DNA from: Ignavibacteriota bacterium
GTDB taxonomy: Bacteria > Bacteroidota > Ignavibacteria > UBA10030 > SZUA-254
Length of the DNA: 64,000 nt
Direction of reading: 5' to 3'
Assembly: GCA_016212665.1 (NCBI GenBank)
Contig: JACREZ010000005.1
Span: 1-64,000, forward strand
The notes beneath the pieces are model-generated. The model was not told the origin of the DNA, did not search any database, and was given only the letters and a program-made list of their open reading frames with translations. A program made the translations under genes and the position numbers. Positions 1-8,609 of this stretch are shown here, in pieces (position 1 is the first letter of the stretch; the number at the start of each line of letters is the position of its first letter).

Positions 1-1
1 G

Positions 2-136
2 ACAAAAGGGATGGATTATGTTGAGCAGGGTATTGCAAAATACCAGGAACGAGTACAAATCTCTCAACTGCGAATCCTCCAGAAAAAAGCTACGTCTTTA
101 GGATTTAACCTTGTTCCTATGGTGAGTGTTCATTAG
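2..136 (+). CDS. C-terminal fragment, transposase-like
   Basis: An open frame runs in from the left edge and stops at a TAG ending at 136; about 44 residues are visible. The tail contains DYVEQG, a Tyr/Gln/Glu-rich helix and KKATSLGFNLVP, a pattern I associate with the extreme C-terminus of some bacterial transposases. No catalytic residues are in view, so family and activity cannot be judged. It could also be the end of an unrelated helical protein. Confidence 0.4.
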   Translation, partial: TKGMDYVEQGIAKYQERVQISQLRILQKKATSLGFNLVPMVSVH

Positions 137-207
137 CAGCGCAGCGAAGCAATCTCACTATTGAATGTAGAACGAAATGCGGGATTGCTTCGTCGCTTCG
201 CTCCTCG
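134..207. repeat. Dispersed palindromic repeat (GATTGCTTCGC type)
   Basis: The segment carries GCAGCGAAGCAATCTCACTA followed by ATGCGGGATTGCTTCG. Its reverse complement matches segments near 7186-7244 and 31583-31679, which share GATTGCTTCGC next to CGCATTCTGT. It is a dispersed, imperfectly palindromic intergenic repeat. Apparent reading frames through it, such as one giving EERSDEAI, are spurious. Confidence 0.7.
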
Positions 208-237
208 CAAAGACACTTTTCGGTATTCGGCAACACG
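204..237 (+). promoter_or_regulatory. Conserved 5' motif shared with the 16813 paralogue
   Basis: CTCGCAAAGACACTTTTCG followed by TTCGGCAACACG is nearly identical to 16602-16635. Both copies are in the same orientation, 211-235 bp upstream of the start codons of two paralogous genes. It may be a control element or a remnant of the duplication. The role is inferred only from position and similarity. Confidence 0.45.
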
Positions 238-438
238 CTCATGATATACAATTCAGGGTTGAGTTGAATTGATTTTTTGATGCAGAAAGTGCGTGAAATA
301 AAAAGCAATTTCACAAAATTGTTCTTGGAACTTTGGATGATTTTTGTTACAATTTGCATGTAATCAATGCATTCCGCTTGATGGCAGTTGAGGGCGGTGT
401 GCAACATTTTTTCAAACAATTATCTCAAGGAGTTCATT

Positions 439-1131
439 ATGAGCAATCCAACAATTTATGGTTTAGTACAAGAGCATAGTCTTGTGAAAGAATTGTGGTT
501 GGCAGATAAATCACGTTTAGAAAAACGAGGAGCCACACAAGCACGAATCGACACATACTCGACAAACATTGATGCAATGAAGGTGAGTAAATCTTCTTCG
601 GTAGGTACGCGGTCGGATAAGAAACAATCTGCGGTCGATGAGAAAAAAGCGCGGGGAGAAGCGCTCATTCCCATTAACAAATTCCGGACAGCGGCAAAGG
701 ATGTGTTCGGCGCGAAGAGTCCGAAGTTGAAGGAGTTTAGCGTTGGAGTAACGTTAACCAATTCGACTCCGAAAATGCTGGAAGCAATTACGAACATCAA
801 GAATGGTTGGACGAAGTATCAGTCGGCGTTGATGGAAGAAGGAGGCATTTTGGAAGAAGATTATACCGAACTTCTCGACGCAGAAGCCGCATTGACAATG
901 AAAGATACTGCACAGGAGGTGAAGCGGAAGAAAGAAGCGCCGGAGATGACTACCGCGGTGAAGAAAGCCATGGCGGCGGCGGTTAAGCAGGCTGATTTTA
1001 TCCACGGGAAAGCGGAGATTGAATTCGCAAAGGAGAAGGATAAATTGAAGCAATGGAAAGCCGCGAGGAAATTGAGATATGCGAAAGAGAAACCGGGGGA
1101 TGATGAGAAGCCACCGGAAACAGGAAGGTAA
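439..1131 (+). CDS. Uncharacterised helical orphan protein (paralogue of 16813-17505)
   Basis: A 230-residue soluble protein with no recognised domain, no signal peptide and no membrane segment. It is rich in Lys, Glu and Ala and predicted mostly helical. It shares with the 16813 gene the segments LEKRG near the N-terminus, IN.FR.AAKD.F.A.SP.LK.F.VG in the middle, GGIL.ED, and ADFI.GKA...FAK.K near the C-terminus. The start at 439 is preceded by AAGGAG; an upstream TTG at 388 is less likely. A terminator-like hairpin follows and a defence operon starts about 200 bp downstream. Function is unknown. Confidence 0.8.
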   Translation: MSNPTIYGLVQEHSLVKELWLADKSRLEKRGATQARIDTYSTNIDAMKVSKSSSVGTRSDKKQSAVDEKKARGEALIPINKFRTAAKDVFGAKSPKLKEFSVGVTLTNSTPKMLEAITNIKNGWTKYQSALMEEGGILEEDYTELLDAEAALTMKDTAQEVKRKKEAPEMTTAVKKAMAAAVKQADFIHGKAEIEFAKEKDKLKQWKAARKLRYAKEKPGDDEKPPETGR

Positions 1132-1143
1132 AATGTGAACTGA

Positions 1144-1178
1144 ATGGAGATTACGCGAGAGCGTGGTCTCCATTTTTA
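1144..1178 (+). terminator. Rho-independent terminator
   Basis: ATGGAGA pairs with TCTCCAT around an inner ACGC-GAGA-GCGT stem-loop, followed by a run of T. It lies just after the stop codon at 1131 and separates the orphan gene from the SIR2-HerA operon. Confidence 0.75.
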
Positions 1179-1231
1179 TTATGATGAAAGATGGATTTCG
1201 CCGCGACGAGACCATCTGATAACTTTTTTTG

Positions 1232-1262
1232 TTTGATGGAAAATGTGAATGGTGTATATTGT
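1232..1262 (+). promoter_or_regulatory. Bacteroidota-type promoter for SIR2-HerA
   Basis: TTTG at 1232-1235, a 19-nt spacer, then TATATTGT at 1255-1262 match the Bacteroidota -33/-7 pattern. The spacer shares GAATGGTG directly before the -7 box with the promoter upstream of the OLD-family gene (47443-47473). It lies 87 bp before the SIR2 start. Confidence 0.55.
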
Positions 1263-1348
1263 GTCAAACCAATAAGTCTTCATGAATATGCTTTGTACGC
1301 AATGAAATCAGTGTAATAATGACCGAATCACACAAGTAAACGACAAAC

Positions 1349-2614
1349 ATGATTATTTACCACGACCCATTACGACAACTAAAATATTTAAGACAAACAC
1401 TTTCACAAAACAAAAAACCTCTCGGCTTTTTTCTTGCTGCAGGTTGTCCTTTAGCTGTAACAATGCCAACAGGGGAACCACCTCTCATTCCAGACATTGC
1501 TGGTCTTACAAAATTTGTAAGCGAAGAGCTTCAATCGAAAGACAAGAAGAAGAAAAATAATTTTGACTTATTGCTTGACGAGCTACTTAAAACTGGTAAC
1601 AAGAATCCGAACATTGAGGATATTTTAAGTTTTGTTCGTGGACTGAAACAAGTTTCAGTTGGAGCAACAGATGTAAGAGGATTGACTGAAAAAGATTTGA
1701 CTGAATTAGAAAAAGGTATCTGTAAAAAAATCGTAGAGAAAACAAATGTTGCATTACCCAATCGTGATACGCCTTATCATCAATTGGCACAATGGATACA
1801 TTTGATTGACAGAGATTCTCCTATTGAATGTTTTACCACTAACTACGATTTACTAACTGAGCAAGCATTTGAGGAAACTGGTGTTACTTACTTTGATGGC
1901 TTCGTTGGTTCAAGAGAACCATTTTTTGATTTAAGAGCAATAGAAGATACTCTTATTCCAAAGCATTGGACACGGCTTTGGAAAGTTCATGGTTCAATAA
2001 ATTGGTTTCTTAATTCCAAACAGGAAGTCTATCGCTCCACAGATGTTAATTCAAGTGATTCCTATATCATTCATCCGTCCCACTTGAAGTATGACGAAAG
2101 CAGAAAGATGCCATATTTAGCTTTGATTGACCGACTAAATTCTTTTCTCCGACAGACATCAGCCGTTTTAATTACAAGCGGATATTCCTTTGGTGATACT
2201 CATTTGAACGATACAATCGTGAACGCATTGAAAGCAAATCCGACAGCAATGGTTATTGCGTTGCTTCACGACACATACTCTTACAAAGATGCAGCAGGAA
2301 AAATAGTTCCTCGTTACGAGAAAGCATTTTCATATGCAAAAAGCAGATTTAATTTAAGCGCATGGACTTTTGATGAAGCGGTTATCGGTGGTCAACAGGG
2401 AAAATGGAAGGTAACAAGTCGAGATACCTTAACCGATGAAAATTTAGGAGAGGCAATTCTTGAAACTCCTGAAATTATAAAAGCTGTTGCTCCAGCAACC
2501 GTAGATACAACAATCTATCATTATCAATTGCAACTTGGAAATTTTGCGAAACTTGGAAACTTCCTTCAAGAATTGATTGGCAAAGAACAATTCAAAATAG
2601 ACGATGCAAAATAA
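1349..2614 (+). CDS. SIR2-domain protein of SIR2-HerA (Nezha-type) defence
   Basis: 421 residues with a SIR2-like NAD-binding fold. Visible motifs are an AAGCP glycine turn (30-34) where the family usually has GAGxS, TTNYD (163-167), KVHGS with the candidate catalytic His214, and SGYSFGD (277-283). In SIR2-HerA systems this subunit assembles with the HerA ATPase and degrades NAD+, or shows nuclease activity, during phage infection. The gene overlaps the downstream herA-like gene by 11 bp, which implies translational coupling. The ribosome-binding site before 1349 is weak. It is unlikely to be a housekeeping protein deacetylase: the typical four-Cys zinc module is absent and the partner gene is diagnostic. 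Confidence 0.88.
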   Translation: MIIYHDPLRQLKYLRQTLSQNKKPLGFFLAAGCPLAVTMPTGEPPLIPDIAGLTKFVSEELQSKDKKKKNNFDLLLDELLKTGNKNPNIEDILSFVRGLKQVSVGATDVRGLTEKDLTELEKGICKKIVEKTNVALPNRDTPYHQLAQWIHLIDRDSPIECFTTNYDLLTEQAFEETGVTYFDGFVGSREPFFDLRAIEDTLIPKHWTRLWKVHGSINWFLNSKQEVYRSTDVNSSDSYIIHPSHLKYDESRKMPYLALIDRLNSFLRQTSAVLITSGYSFGDTHLNDTIVNALKANPTAMVIALLHDTYSYKDAAGKIVPRYEKAFSYAKSRFNLSAWTFDEAVIGGQQGKWKVTSRDTLTDENLGEAILETPEIIKAVAPATVDTTIYHYQLQLGNFAKLGNFLQELIGKEQFKIDDAK

Positions 2615-4514
2615 GTCAACATTTTTAGGGACTATCCAAGATGTAAACGGAACAACAGTTAGTGTTACGCTTGCAAATGAATCTCTATCGGGATTGACTT
2701 ATGTTGATGGAGAAGGTTATCGCATCGGACAAATTGGAAGCTTTGTGAAAATCCCTATCGGCTACATTGATTTGTTTGGAATAGTAACTCAAGTTGGTGC
2801 AAGTGCGGTTCCTGAGAATCAAGTAATGAATCAACCCTACGGCAATCGTTGGTTCACAATTCAATTGGTAGGGGAAGGACAACGAAACGGAAAATTTGAG
2901 AGAGGAATTTCTCAATATCCTACCATTGGAGATGAAGTTCATTTAGTTTCAGAATCTGATTTAAAAAGAATTTACGGTCAGCCCGACAGACCATACTTTG
3001 TAAAAGTTGGACACATTGCAGGAGCAGAATCTATTTCGGCATTAGTTGATGTAAATAAACTCGTAACTCGACATAGTGCAATTGTCGGAACTACCGGTTC
3101 AGGAAAATCAACAACAGTTGCAGGAATATTGTCAGCACTATCAGATTCAAAAAACTATCCGTCAGCACGAATAATAATTCTCGACATTCACGGTGAATAC
3201 GGTCAGGCATTCAGAGGCAGAGCAAACATTTTTAAAGTTAATGCAGACACAAAGAGCCAAGAGAATGAATTATACATTCCTTATTGGGCTTTAAATTTTG
3301 ATGAACTCACTCAAATTTCTTTCGGTGAATTTGGAAACGAAAAAGACAGAAGTGCACTAATTGAAAGGGTAATTGGTCAAAAAGAAAAAACACTTTTAAA
3401 ATATCCAAAGAATGGAGTTATAAAAGAAACTATTAGTGTTGACAGTCCAATTCCATTTAGTTTAAATCAACTTTGGTTTGAACTATGGAACGAAACATTC
3501 TTTACATATTATTCAGACAAAGGAAAGAAACCGCTAAAAGAAAATTGGGCATACGAACAAGATGAAGACGGAAATGAATTGAAGGGTGATGCGGCAACTG
3601 CAACACCACCACGATTCAAGCCGGTAAAAAATGTCAAAGATGATGAAGAAAAAATTCAATATGGAACAAGCACTTTAAATATTAGAGGACAGCTTGAAAC
3701 ACTTGGTTCTAAACTTAGAATCCCTCGTTACGATTTCCTTTTTCGCCCAGGAAAATTTACTCCTGCACTGGATGGTAAAGTTGACAACGACCTTGATTCA
3801 TTATTAAAAGCATGGATTGGCAGCAACAAGCCAATAACGATTCTTGATTTGTCAGGTGTGCCAATTGATATTCTTAATACAATTGTCGGAGTTCTATTGA
3901 GAGTTCTTTATGAGGGTTTGTTTTGGTCGAGACGATTATCTCAAGGCGGTATAGAAAGACCTTTATTAGTTGTTATGGAAGAAGCACACAATTATCTAAA
4001 CGACAATTTCAAGGGCATTGCTTCAAGTGTTGTGCAAAGAATTGTAAAGGAAGGCAGGAAGTATGGTATCGGAGCGATGATTGTTAGCCAAAGACCTTCG
4101 GAAATAAACTCAACGATTCTTTCGCAATGTGGAACATTTTTCGCAATGCGACTTGCTAATGCAACAGACAGAGGGCATATCACGGCTGCCTTACCAGACA
4201 ATTTAGATGGACTGACAAATATGTTACCTATACTTAGAACTGGCGAAGCAATAATTGTTGGTGAAGCAGTAAAGTTGCCAATGAGAACAATTATTGAAGC
4301 ACCGCCCAAAGATAAAAGACCAAACAGTCAAGACCCAATTGTTTATGATGAGAAGCCGACAGAAGATTCATGGCAACCCGGTGGTTGGGGAATACCAATG
4401 GAACCGAATCCAAACTTTGAAGAATTTTTAGAGGTTTGGAGAGCGCAAAATCCATTTCCGGCAAAAGTTTTTAAGGGAGAAGGAAAAATTAAATCAACAA
4501 AAAAGAAAAAATAA
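2604..4514 (+). CDS. herA: HerA-family ATPase, partner of SIR2
   Basis: A 636-residue DUF87/HerA-type hexameric ATPase. An N-terminal beta-barrel (about 1-130) precedes Walker A GTTGSGKST (162-170). Walker B VVMEEAH lies near 455-461 and is followed by the sensor region IVSQRPSEI. The C-terminal tail is lysine-rich. The start ATG lies inside the end of the SIR2 gene, typical of the two-gene SIR2-HerA antiviral cassette in which HerA forms the ring core. A DNA-repair HerA would normally sit next to NurA, which is absent. The KTSC gene follows after 3 bp. Confidence 0.9.
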   Translation: MQNKSTFLGTIQDVNGTTVSVTLANESLSGLTYVDGEGYRIGQIGSFVKIPIGYIDLFGIVTQVGASAVPENQVMNQPYGNRWFTIQLVGEGQRNGKFERGISQYPTIGDEVHLVSESDLKRIYGQPDRPYFVKVGHIAGAESISALVDVNKLVTRHSAIVGTTGSGKSTTVAGILSALSDSKNYPSARIIILDIHGEYGQAFRGRANIFKVNADTKSQENELYIPYWALNFDELTQISFGEFGNEKDRSALIERVIGQKEKTLLKYPKNGVIKETISVDSPIPFSLNQLWFELWNETFFTYYSDKGKKPLKENWAYEQDEDGNELKGDAATATPPRFKPVKNVKDDEEKIQYGTSTLNIRGQLETLGSKLRIPRYDFLFRPGKFTPALDGKVDNDLDSLLKAWIGSNKPITILDLSGVPIDILNTIVGVLLRVLYEGLFWSRRLSQGGIERPLLVVMEEAHNYLNDNFKGIASSVVQRIVKEGRKYGIGAMIVSQRPSEINSTILSQCGTFFAMRLANATDRGHITAALPDNLDGLTNMLPILRTGEAIIVGEAVKLPMRTIIEAPPKDKRPNSQDPIVYDEKPTEDSWQPGGWGIPMEPNPNFEEFLEVWRAQNPFPAKVFKGEGKIKSTKKKK

Positions 4515-4517
4515 ATC

Positions 4518-4727
4518 ATGGAAAGAACACAAGTTGATTCGACAAACATTTCATCAATAGGATATGATGAAGATTCAAACACACTTGAAATAGAATTTCA
4601 TAGTGGTGCGGTTTACCAATATTTCGATGTTCCTTTAAATGTGTATGAAGGATTGAGAGATTCAGGTTCTAAAGGACAATATTTTGCACAAAATATAAAA
4701 GGTTATTACCGTTATGTGAAAATTTGA
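4518..4727 (+). CDS. KTSC-domain small protein
   Basis: A 69-residue protein that is almost entirely a KTSC domain: VDSTNISSIGYDEDSNTLE leading into EFHSGAVYQYFDVP and ending in SKGQYFAQNIKGYYRYVKI. KTSC domains are small beta-rich modules often found alone or fused to lysyl-tRNA synthetase-like or phage proteins; the biochemical role is not settled. It follows herA by 3 bp, so it is probably co-transcribed with the SIR2-HerA pair. Whether it belongs to the defence system or merely hitchhikes is unknown. Confidence 0.8.
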   Translation: MERTQVDSTNISSIGYDEDSNTLEIEFHSGAVYQYFDVPLNVYEGLRDSGSKGQYFAQNIKGYYRYVKI

Positions 4728-4811
4728 TTCTTAGTTTTATTAACTATTCCCAATTAAGTAAAAATAATATGATTTCAAAATTGATTAGCACAGACATAAC
4801 AATTTGCAGTA

Positions 4812-5798
4812 ATGCGTAAACCACTAACACGAAACAAGTCCCTCCCAATCTTCTTCGGAGAACTTCAAGTTAAAGGAGAAAAACAGTTTGTGGAACCATC
4901 ACAACCGCAGAAGGAAGAACCGCGCCTGTTTTATCAGCACCCACACGGAGAACTTTGGCAAGGGAACAGTATCGAGTGGTTAAAATCGTTACAGTCGGAA
5001 AGTGTTGATGTAATTTTTGCCGACCCGCCATACAATATCAAAAAGGCAGAGTGGGATAGTTTTGAAAGTCAGGAAGAATACATCAGGTTTTCGATGCAGT
5101 GGATTGAACAGGCGGCAAGAGTGTTGAAACCGACCGGAACACTTTTCATTTGTGGCTTTTCTGAAATTCTTGCAGATATAAAACATCCGGCATCAAAACA
5201 TTTCAAATCGTGCCGGTGGATTATCTGGCACTACAAAAACAAAGCAAACCTTGGCAAGGATTGGGGACGAAGTCACGAGAGTATTTTGCATTTCCGCAAA
5301 ACAAAAAACTTCACCTTCAATATTGACAGTATCCGCATTCCCTACGGCGAACATACCTTGAAGTATCCGAGTCATCCGCAAGCGGAAACGAGTCAATATG
5401 GAAAAGGAAAAAACGGAGACCATATTTGGGAACCGAACCCACTCGGCGCAAAACCAAAAGATGTTTTGGAAATCCCACAAGACATTATCGAAGTACCGAC
5501 AACGTGCAACGGTATGCACGAAAAGACTCCACACCCCACACAAAAGCCGGAAGAACTTTTGCGCAAAATCATTCTTGCATCTTCCAACATCGGTGACACC
5601 GTGCTTGACCCATTTTGCGGTTCCGGAACAACTCCTGTTTGTGCAGAGCAACTCCAACGCAAATGGCTGGCTTGCGATTTATCAATTGAGTATTTGGATT
5701 GGGCTGTCAAACGTTTAGAACTTGTGGAGGATTGGAATATTGACAAATGGATTACGTACGATATGGAAAACGCAAAAAGGAGAAATTCCATCCGATGA
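4812..5798 (+). CDS. Type II DNA methyltransferase (beta-class, N6-A/N4-C)
   Basis: 328 residues. Catalytic motif IV ADPPYN comes first (about residues 70-75), then HPTQKP (near 241), and the SAM-binding motif DPFCGSGTT comes last (about 266-274), the order of beta-class amino-methyltransferases. DPPY suggests N6-adenine, though N4-cytosine is possible. The last four bases overlap the start of the next gene (ATGA at 5795-5798), as in a compact restriction-modification operon. The recognition sequence cannot be read from the protein. Confidence 0.9.
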   Translation: MRKPLTRNKSLPIFFGELQVKGEKQFVEPSQPQKEEPRLFYQHPHGELWQGNSIEWLKSLQSESVDVIFADPPYNIKKAEWDSFESQEEYIRFSMQWIEQAARVLKPTGTLFICGFSEILADIKHPASKHFKSCRWIIWHYKNKANLGKDWGRSHESILHFRKTKNFTFNIDSIRIPYGEHTLKYPSHPQAETSQYGKGKNGDHIWEPNPLGAKPKDVLEIPQDIIEVPTTCNGMHEKTPHPTQKPEELLRKIILASSNIGDTVLDPFCGSGTTPVCAEQLQRKWLACDLSIEYLDWAVKRLELVEDWNIDKWITYDMENAKRRNSIR

Positions 5799-6700
5799 AT
5801 CTAAAACAACTTGTAACCAAGGCGAAAGATAAATCCAATTTCGCCGAGTTGAAATCGTACATTGCCTTCTGTGATGATTACCTTCAATACATTGCAGATA
5901 ATTTGCAGGCGATTATTGTTTCACAAAACGAAAACCATTACCGCTTCTATCAATACAAGAAGGAAGGCAACTTTCAAATTACGAGACCAATCAATTCAAC
6001 ATTGATGTACGAGGCAAAAACGTTTTCAAAAACCTCAAAAGAGTTTTTGAAAATATTGAGAAGTATTAAGACCATCAACAAAAAAGATAAAGCGGTAAGG
6101 CAGATTCTCAACAACTCAACGTACACAATCCAGCAATCCATCGGTTCTGCATTAGATGGATTGCCAGCCGGACAATCGAACACAGCACGAAAATTAAACG
6201 GTGATTTATTCGAGCATTTTATTCGCTTAATCATTCGTGAAATAGGAATCCCGTGCAAAGCAGATATAATACAAGTTCCTGTGGTTGTGGAAGGCGAGCC
6301 ACAATTTGCCATGAGTTATCAGCACGACTTGATTATCGAAAAAGCAAATGAGGTGAAGGTTATCGGGTCAATAAAAACATCAAGCAAAGACCGGCTTGAT
6401 AAAATATTCATTGATAAATTTCTCTATAACAAACTGACAGAAAAAGCAACCCCTCATATTGCAATCTTTTTAAATGATGTACAGAGAAAAAATACAAGGA
6501 AAGAAAATGAGTACGGAATTAACTCAACGTTTCTTCCCGGACACTTCAAGGGTTACACTGTAAAACTTAATCCTCTTGACGGAGTGTATTATTGTGACAT
6601 CCGACCCAACATGAGAACCGAAAGCATTTTGAAAGACCACATCAAAACATTTGATAATTTGCTTGTTGAGGATATATGGAGGTTTGTGAAGAACAGATGA
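5795..6700 (+). CDS. Probable type II restriction endonuclease
   Basis: 301 residues from the ATG at 5795, which overlaps the methyltransferase stop and is preceded by AAAAAGGAGA; an upstream in-frame start at 5747 lies inside the methyltransferase and is less likely. The likely nuclease core is HDLIIEKANEVKVIG followed by SIKTSSKDR, resembling a PD-(D/E)XK site in which the usual Glu before x-Lys is Ser. Methyltransferase-coupled position is the main argument. I do not recognise the exact enzyme family or its recognition site. Confidence 0.7.
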   Translation: MNLKQLVTKAKDKSNFAELKSYIAFCDDYLQYIADNLQAIIVSQNENHYRFYQYKKEGNFQITRPINSTLMYEAKTFSKTSKEFLKILRSIKTINKKDKAVRQILNNSTYTIQQSIGSALDGLPAGQSNTARKLNGDLFEHFIRLIIREIGIPCKADIIQVPVVVEGEPQFAMSYQHDLIIEKANEVKVIGSIKTSSKDRLDKIFIDKFLYNKLTEKATPHIAIFLNDVQRKNTRKENEYGINSTFLPGHFKGYTVKLNPLDGVYYCDIRPNMRTESILKDHIKTFDNLLVEDIWRFVKNR

Positions 6701-6867
6701 TGTTGCTATTTAAAGCAGTCTTCCCGGATTGATATCGGGAGCAGGCGTGACAGTTTTTGATTAGATAATTAGTGGTAAGCACGTTGCATGGTTTCATTTC
6801 CATATCAAAAACGCAGAAGTAAAGTACTGTTTGGGATGTTTTTGAAGGAAATGATGAATTTCAAACA

Positions 6868-7098
6868 ACATTGTCAGTGAAAGAGAAATCTTTGTGCGAA
6901 ATAAATTTGTCTTTGTACGTGAAAGAGCCGTCTATTATGAGTGAAGGTTGTTCTTTCTTGAGTGAAGATGCGTCTCGGATGGATGAAGAGACCTCTTTTT
7001 ATGATGAATGAGTGACTTCTTTGGAAGAAGATTGTTCTTTATACGATGAATGTCTGTCCAGATACGATGAAGGAATGGACTGAACGGGTGAACTTATG
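6868..7098 (+). repeat. 21-bp periodic array, 11 degenerate units (A1)
   Basis: Eleven consecutive units of exactly 21 bp with no length slippage across 231 bp. Unit starts at 6889, 6910, 6931, 6952, 6973, 6994, 7015, 7036 and 7057 mostly begin TCT or TCC and carry GATGAA or GTGAA near the middle. Read as codons, each is seven residues of the type S-L-Y-D-E-x-x, but a TGA interrupts near 7009, so it is not an intact protein. Downstream of the restriction gene. Confidence 0.75.
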
Positions 7099-7185
7099 AT
7101 TGGTGTGGTGTAGTTCTCTCATCGGAGCATGGATGATGAGTTGTAGGAGGTTGAATTATTGGAGCAATTACTTGAAGTGAAAGAG

Positions 7186-7244
7186 GGGGTCCGCATTCTG
7201 TCCTACTTTCGATAGTGAGATTGCTTCGCTACGCTGCTAATGAC
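7186..7244. repeat. Dispersed GATTGCTTCGC repeat copy
   Basis: CGCATTCTGTCCTACTTTCG followed by AGATTGCTTCGC and TAATGACA. It matches the copy at 31583-31679 and, inverted, the one at 134-207. Intergenic, imperfectly palindromic, no coding capacity. Confidence 0.65.
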
Positions 7245-7300
7245 ATACAGTATAGAGAATTGATTCTGCTCGTTTCAGTTGTATCTAACTCATCCCCCAT

Positions 7301-7326
7301 CCCCTTCCCTTACACAAGGGAAGGGG
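7301..7326. repeat. Perfect 11-bp palindrome
   Basis: CCCCTTCCCTT, a four-base ACAC loop, then AAGGGAAGGGG. No T-run follows, so it is a palindromic repeat rather than a terminator. Confidence 0.7.
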
Positions 7327-7591
7327 AGTGAGAGGCTGGGTTTGGTAGTAAAGAGCACAATGTCATTCACATTATTTCATAAAGCGTGCTTTATTCCTCT
7401 TCTCGCAATGACCATTCGGCAGCACTATCACTAAGGAATTTTGATAGATACGTTATAGGCAACCACGTTAGAAATATTATTCTACCAGCAGTTGCACCTT
7501 TAGACAAGACAATTAAGATTGGTAATCGTTCAAGGGAGAGAAATTAATAGTGTCGAAGGAAATTGGACATTGAACATTCAAAAACGGTGGC

Positions 7592-7623
7592 TTTGAAATC
7601 ACTCTGCATTTGCTTATATTTTG
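7592..7623 (+). promoter_or_regulatory. Promoter of the M23/bactofilin/ATP synthase block
   Basis: TTTG at 7592-7595, 19 nt, then TATATTTTG at 7615-7623, a good match to the Bacteroidota -33/-7 consensus. It lies about 70 bp upstream of the peptidase start. Confidence 0.5.
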
Positions 7624-7691
7624 CCCGACTTTTTAGGAAAATGGTATCTGAATTGCGCTCTACCCTACGGGTCGTAGATGAGTTATAACTG

Positions 7692-8594
7692 ATGTCTGCT
7701 GAAAATGCCCCTCGCCGTAAAGGCTTAGATAATTATACTATTGTATTTGTCCCGGGCGACCAATCGAAGAAATCGAGGTCGTTTGGTGTTAATTCACTTG
7801 GAATTATTGGGATTGTTGTGAGCGCGATTGCGTTTATTGCGGTTAGCATTCTTGCGGTGATTGTTTATACTCCTCTCGGAACGTATCTGCAATTCGCTTC
7901 GCCGGAAATTGAACAGTTGTACGGTCAACGAGTTCAGCAAATACAGACCGAGTTGACTTCGTTGATGAATGAAGTTCATACATTGCAGTTGTATAATATA
8001 CAACTGCGGAAAGCGCTCGGTGAAAATGTGGGCTTGAATGGAAATCAGCAGGGAAAAGAGAGCGTGAGTCAGGAATCAATCAGTAACAATCAACCGGAGA
8101 AGCAGATACAGACTTCGTTGGTTGTACAGGAACATGAAAAAACAAGAATTGCGCAGACTCAAGGTTCAGTGAGTAGTAGGTTCAGTTCGATTCATAGTTC
8201 TACGGTGAACGAAGAGTTTCGATTTCCGTTGGCGATGCCGGTGATTGGTTATACGACCCGCGGGTTTGACATGGATGGAAATCATTTTGGAATTGATTTG
8301 GTAGCAAAAGAGGGGAACCCGGTCGTAGCGGCGGCGCACGGAAGTGTGTTGTACGCAGACTGGACGTATGATGATGGTTGGACGATGATTGTTGCGCATG
8401 GTGACGGATACACGACTGTGTATAAGCATAATAAACGTTTGTTGAAGCAACGTGGTGAAAGTGTGAAGCGTGGAGAAAGTATTGCATTATTAGGGAATAC
8501 CGGGCGCGCAAGTTCGGGACCGCACGTTCATTTTGAAGTGTGGAAGAACAGCGTTACACTAAATCCATTGGATTATATGAACACGATTCAATAA
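7692..8594 (+). CDS. M23-family peptidoglycan endopeptidase, membrane-anchored
   Basis: 300 residues: a cytoplasmic N-terminus, one membrane helix (about 37-60), a coiled-coil-like linker (70-110), a Gln/Ser-rich spacer, and a C-terminal LytM/M23 domain (about 177-297). Zinc ligands are visible as HFGID (His198, Asp202) and HVHFE (His278/His280), with His236 nearby. The enzyme should cleave peptide cross-links of the wall. It is followed after 15 bp by a bactofilin gene, a common pairing in which the bactofilin scaffold localises the hydrolase. Confidence 0.92.
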   Translation: MSAENAPRRKGLDNYTIVFVPGDQSKKSRSFGVNSLGIIGIVVSAIAFIAVSILAVIVYTPLGTYLQFASPEIEQLYGQRVQQIQTELTSLMNEVHTLQLYNIQLRKALGENVGLNGNQQGKESVSQESISNNQPEKQIQTSLVVQEHEKTRIAQTQGSVSSRFSSIHSSTVNEEFRFPLAMPVIGYTTRGFDMDGNHFGIDLVAKEGNPVVAAAHGSVLYADWTYDDGWTMIVAHGDGYTTVYKHNKRLLKQRGESVKRGESIALLGNTGRASSGPHVHFEVWKNSVTLNPLDYMNTIQ

Positions 8595-8609
8595 GAAAGA
8601 ATAGTCGCC

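Larger units (their letters stand above)
6701..7691. other. About 1 kb without a gene, filled with repeats
   Basis: No credible coding region is seen. The stretch contains a small hairpin near 6722-6741 (TCCCG...CGGGA), the 21-bp-periodic array at 6868-7098, a GATTGCTTCGC repeat at about 7186-7244, a perfect 11-bp hairpin at 7301-7326 and a promoter for the next operon at 7592-7623. It has the look of accumulated mobile or slippage-derived DNA. Confidence 0.7.

Noticed and set aside
117-419. Minus-strand reading frame with CEERSDEAI
   Set aside because: It is a translation of the dispersed GATTGCTTCGC repeat; the same peptide appears wherever the repeat is read and has no protein family.
1349-2614. 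Housekeeping sirtuin deacetylase
   Set aside because: No four-cysteine zinc module and the gene overlaps a HerA gene, the hallmark of the defence pair.
6868-7098. CRISPR array
   Set aside because: Units are contiguous 21-bp repeats without unique spacers, and no cas genes are present.
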